A stretch of DNA of 5,645 bases from an uncultured Bacteroidota bacterium. Lineage in GTDB: Bacteria; Bacteroidota; Bacteroidia; 2-12-FULL-35-15. The stretch spans positions 1 through 5,645 of the forward strand of contig CAIRRW010000521.1 in NCBI GenBank assembly GCA_903881065.1. The letters are read 5' to 3'. Shown here in pieces: positions 4,513 through 5,645 of the stretch. The position numbers were made by a program, and so were the translations under genes. The notes under the pieces are model-generated. The model made no database searches and had not been told where the DNA came from. It saw nothing but the letters and a program-made list of their open reading frames with translations. Position 1 is the first letter of the stretch; every line of letters begins with the position of its first letter.

Positions 4513-5645
4513 TTATATATGTAATGCTCTTTTACCTGTTGCGTCCAAACATGCTTCTTTCATAGCTTCTGTAAACGTTGGATGTGCATGACTCATTCTT
4601 GAAATATCTTCAGCACTTGCACGATATTCCATTGCTACCACTGCTTCAGCAATCATGTCTGCAGCACGCGGCCCAATCATGTGTACACCCAATATTTCAT
4701 CTGTTGTTTCATCAGCGAGTACTTTCACAAAGCCATCTGTATCCATTGATGCCCTTGCTCTTCCGCTTGCCTTGAAAGGAAAGTTTCCCACTTTGTATTT
4801 TTTCCCTTGCTCTTTCAATTGTTCTTCAGTGTAGCCTACAGCAGCTACTTCAGGCCATGTATAAACAACTCCCGGAATTAAATTATAATTAATATGAGGT
4901 TTTTGTCCCATCATTGTCTCCGCCACAAATACTCCTTCCTCCTCTGCTTTATGAGCCAGCATTGCACCTTTAACCACATCACCTATTGCAAAAATGCCTT
5001 TTACATTTGTCAGCAAATGATCATCGGTTTCTATTCGCCCTCTGTTATCAAGCTTTACACCGGCTTTATCCAACCCTAGATTGTCAGTATAAGGTTTTCT
5101 TCCTACCGAAACCAAACAATAATCTCCTTTAAATTCTACCTTTTCACCTTTAGCATTATCAGCAGTTACAGTTACTTCTTTTCCTTTTGAAGTTACTCCC
5201 GTAACTTTATGACTCAAATAAAATTCGAATCCAAGTTTCTTCAAACTCCTTTGCAATTCCTTTCCTAATGAGCCATCCATAGTACTTATAATGCCCGTAG
5301 TAAATTCCACCACAGAAACTTTAGCACCAAGTCGCGCATAAACAGAACCTAATTCCAGGCCGATTACACCTCCGCCAATTATTATCAGATGTTTCGGAAC
5401 CTCTGTTAATTCAAGAGCTTCGGTAGAAGAAATAATTCTTTTTTTATCAATAGTAATTCCCGGTAATGAAGCTGGTTTGGAACCGGTAGCAATAATTGTC
5501 TTTGCACTTTCTATCTGTGTCTTCTTTCCATCGGCAGCTGCAATTTCAATGGTATTGGCATTTACAAATGAACCATGACCGGTGAAAACCGTTATCTTAT
5601 TTTTCTTCATCAGAAAATTAATTCCATCGCACGTTTGTTTCACCA
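4513..5645 (-). CDS. lpdA: Dihydrolipoyl dehydrogenase (E3), partial, 5' end off window
   Basis: E3 reoxidises dihydrolipoamide with NAD+ for the pyruvate, 2-oxoglutarate and branched-chain 2-oxoacid dehydrogenases and the glycine cleavage system. About 376 residues are present of a usual 465 or so. The missing N-terminus would hold the FAD-binding GxGxxG and the redox CxxxxC pair, so catalytic competence cannot be fully checked. Visible (counting from the first codon in the window): IIATGSKP at 50-57; the NAD-binding Rossmann motif GGGVIGLELG at 90-99 ending in VVE; GIFAIGDVV at 216-224, the second FAD-contacting motif; and the dimer-interface domain with HAHPTFTE at 352-359, carrying the catalytic His354-Glu359 pair. 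The GTG at 5641-5643 is an internal Val codon, not a start: the residues after it match mid-protein family sequence. The gene reads directly into hemH with a 3-bp gap. Confidence 0.97.
   Translation of the reverse strand, partial: VKQTCDGINFLMKKNKITVFTGHGSFVNANTIEIAAADGKKTQIESAKTIIATGSKPASLPGITIDKKRIISSTEALELTEVPKHLIIIGGGVIGLELGSVYARLGAKVSVVEFTTGIISTMDGSLGKELQRSLKKLGFEFYLSHKVTGVTSKGKEVTVTADNAKGEKVEFKGDYCLVSVGRKPYTDNLGLDKAGVKLDNRGRIETDDHLLTNVKGIFAIGDVVKGAMLAHKAEEEGVFVAETMMGQKPHINYNLIPGVVYTWPEVAAVGYTEEQLKEQGKKYKVGNFPFKASGRARASMDTDGFVKVLADETTDEILGVHMIGPRAADMIAEAVVAMEYRASAEDISRMSHAHPTFTEAMKEACLDATGKRALHI

Noticed and set aside
5641..5643. GTG as the start codon of lpdA
   Set aside because: The protein lacks the first 90 or so residues expected of the family and the residues around this codon match its middle, so the gene continues off the window.

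Overview
The window looks like a chromosomal segment from a member of the Bacteroidota. The DNA is AT-rich. Start codons lack Shine-Dalgarno sequences and sit behind A/T-rich leaders. Two intergenic regions carry the TTTG/TTG ... TAnnTTTG promoter pattern typical of this phylum. The FabD, Bax-inhibitor-1 family, HemH and LpdA proteins all read like Bacteroidota versions. I cannot name a genus from the sequence alone.

Layout: positions 1-34 hold a terminator for a gene that lies off the left edge. Positions 35-676 contain no convincing gene. That stretch holds a small structured tract (about 76-156), a perfect 12-bp inverted repeat (196-227), and an array of about 11 degenerate 20-21 bp units rich in GGGGGAAAAGTT (348-574). 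The array lies directly upstream of a plus-strand gene for a 221-residue protein of a Bacteroidota-type uncharacterised family (677-1342). A long bidirectional terminator (1405-1450) separates this gene from a run of minus-strand housekeeping genes.

Read in the direction of transcription (right to left), the minus-strand genes are: lpdA (dihydrolipoyl dehydrogenase, 5' end off the window), hemH (ferrochelatase, 3 bp after lpdA), a seven-helix Bax-inhibitor-1/YccA-family membrane protein with its own good promoter and terminator, and fabD (malonyl-CoA:ACP transacylase). Between the last two lies a 138-bp REP-like foldback element with two GC-rich hairpins. A candidate fabD promoter sits just before it, so the element would form most of the fabD 5' leader.

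Functionally the right-hand part is core metabolism: the 2-oxoacid dehydrogenase E3 subunit, the last step of protoheme synthesis, a membrane ion/stress protein and fatty-acid initiation. I see no sign of a defence system, CRISPR array, prophage or transposase. The unexplained material is intergenic: the phased G-rich array beside the uncharacterised gene, and the REP-like leader of fabD.
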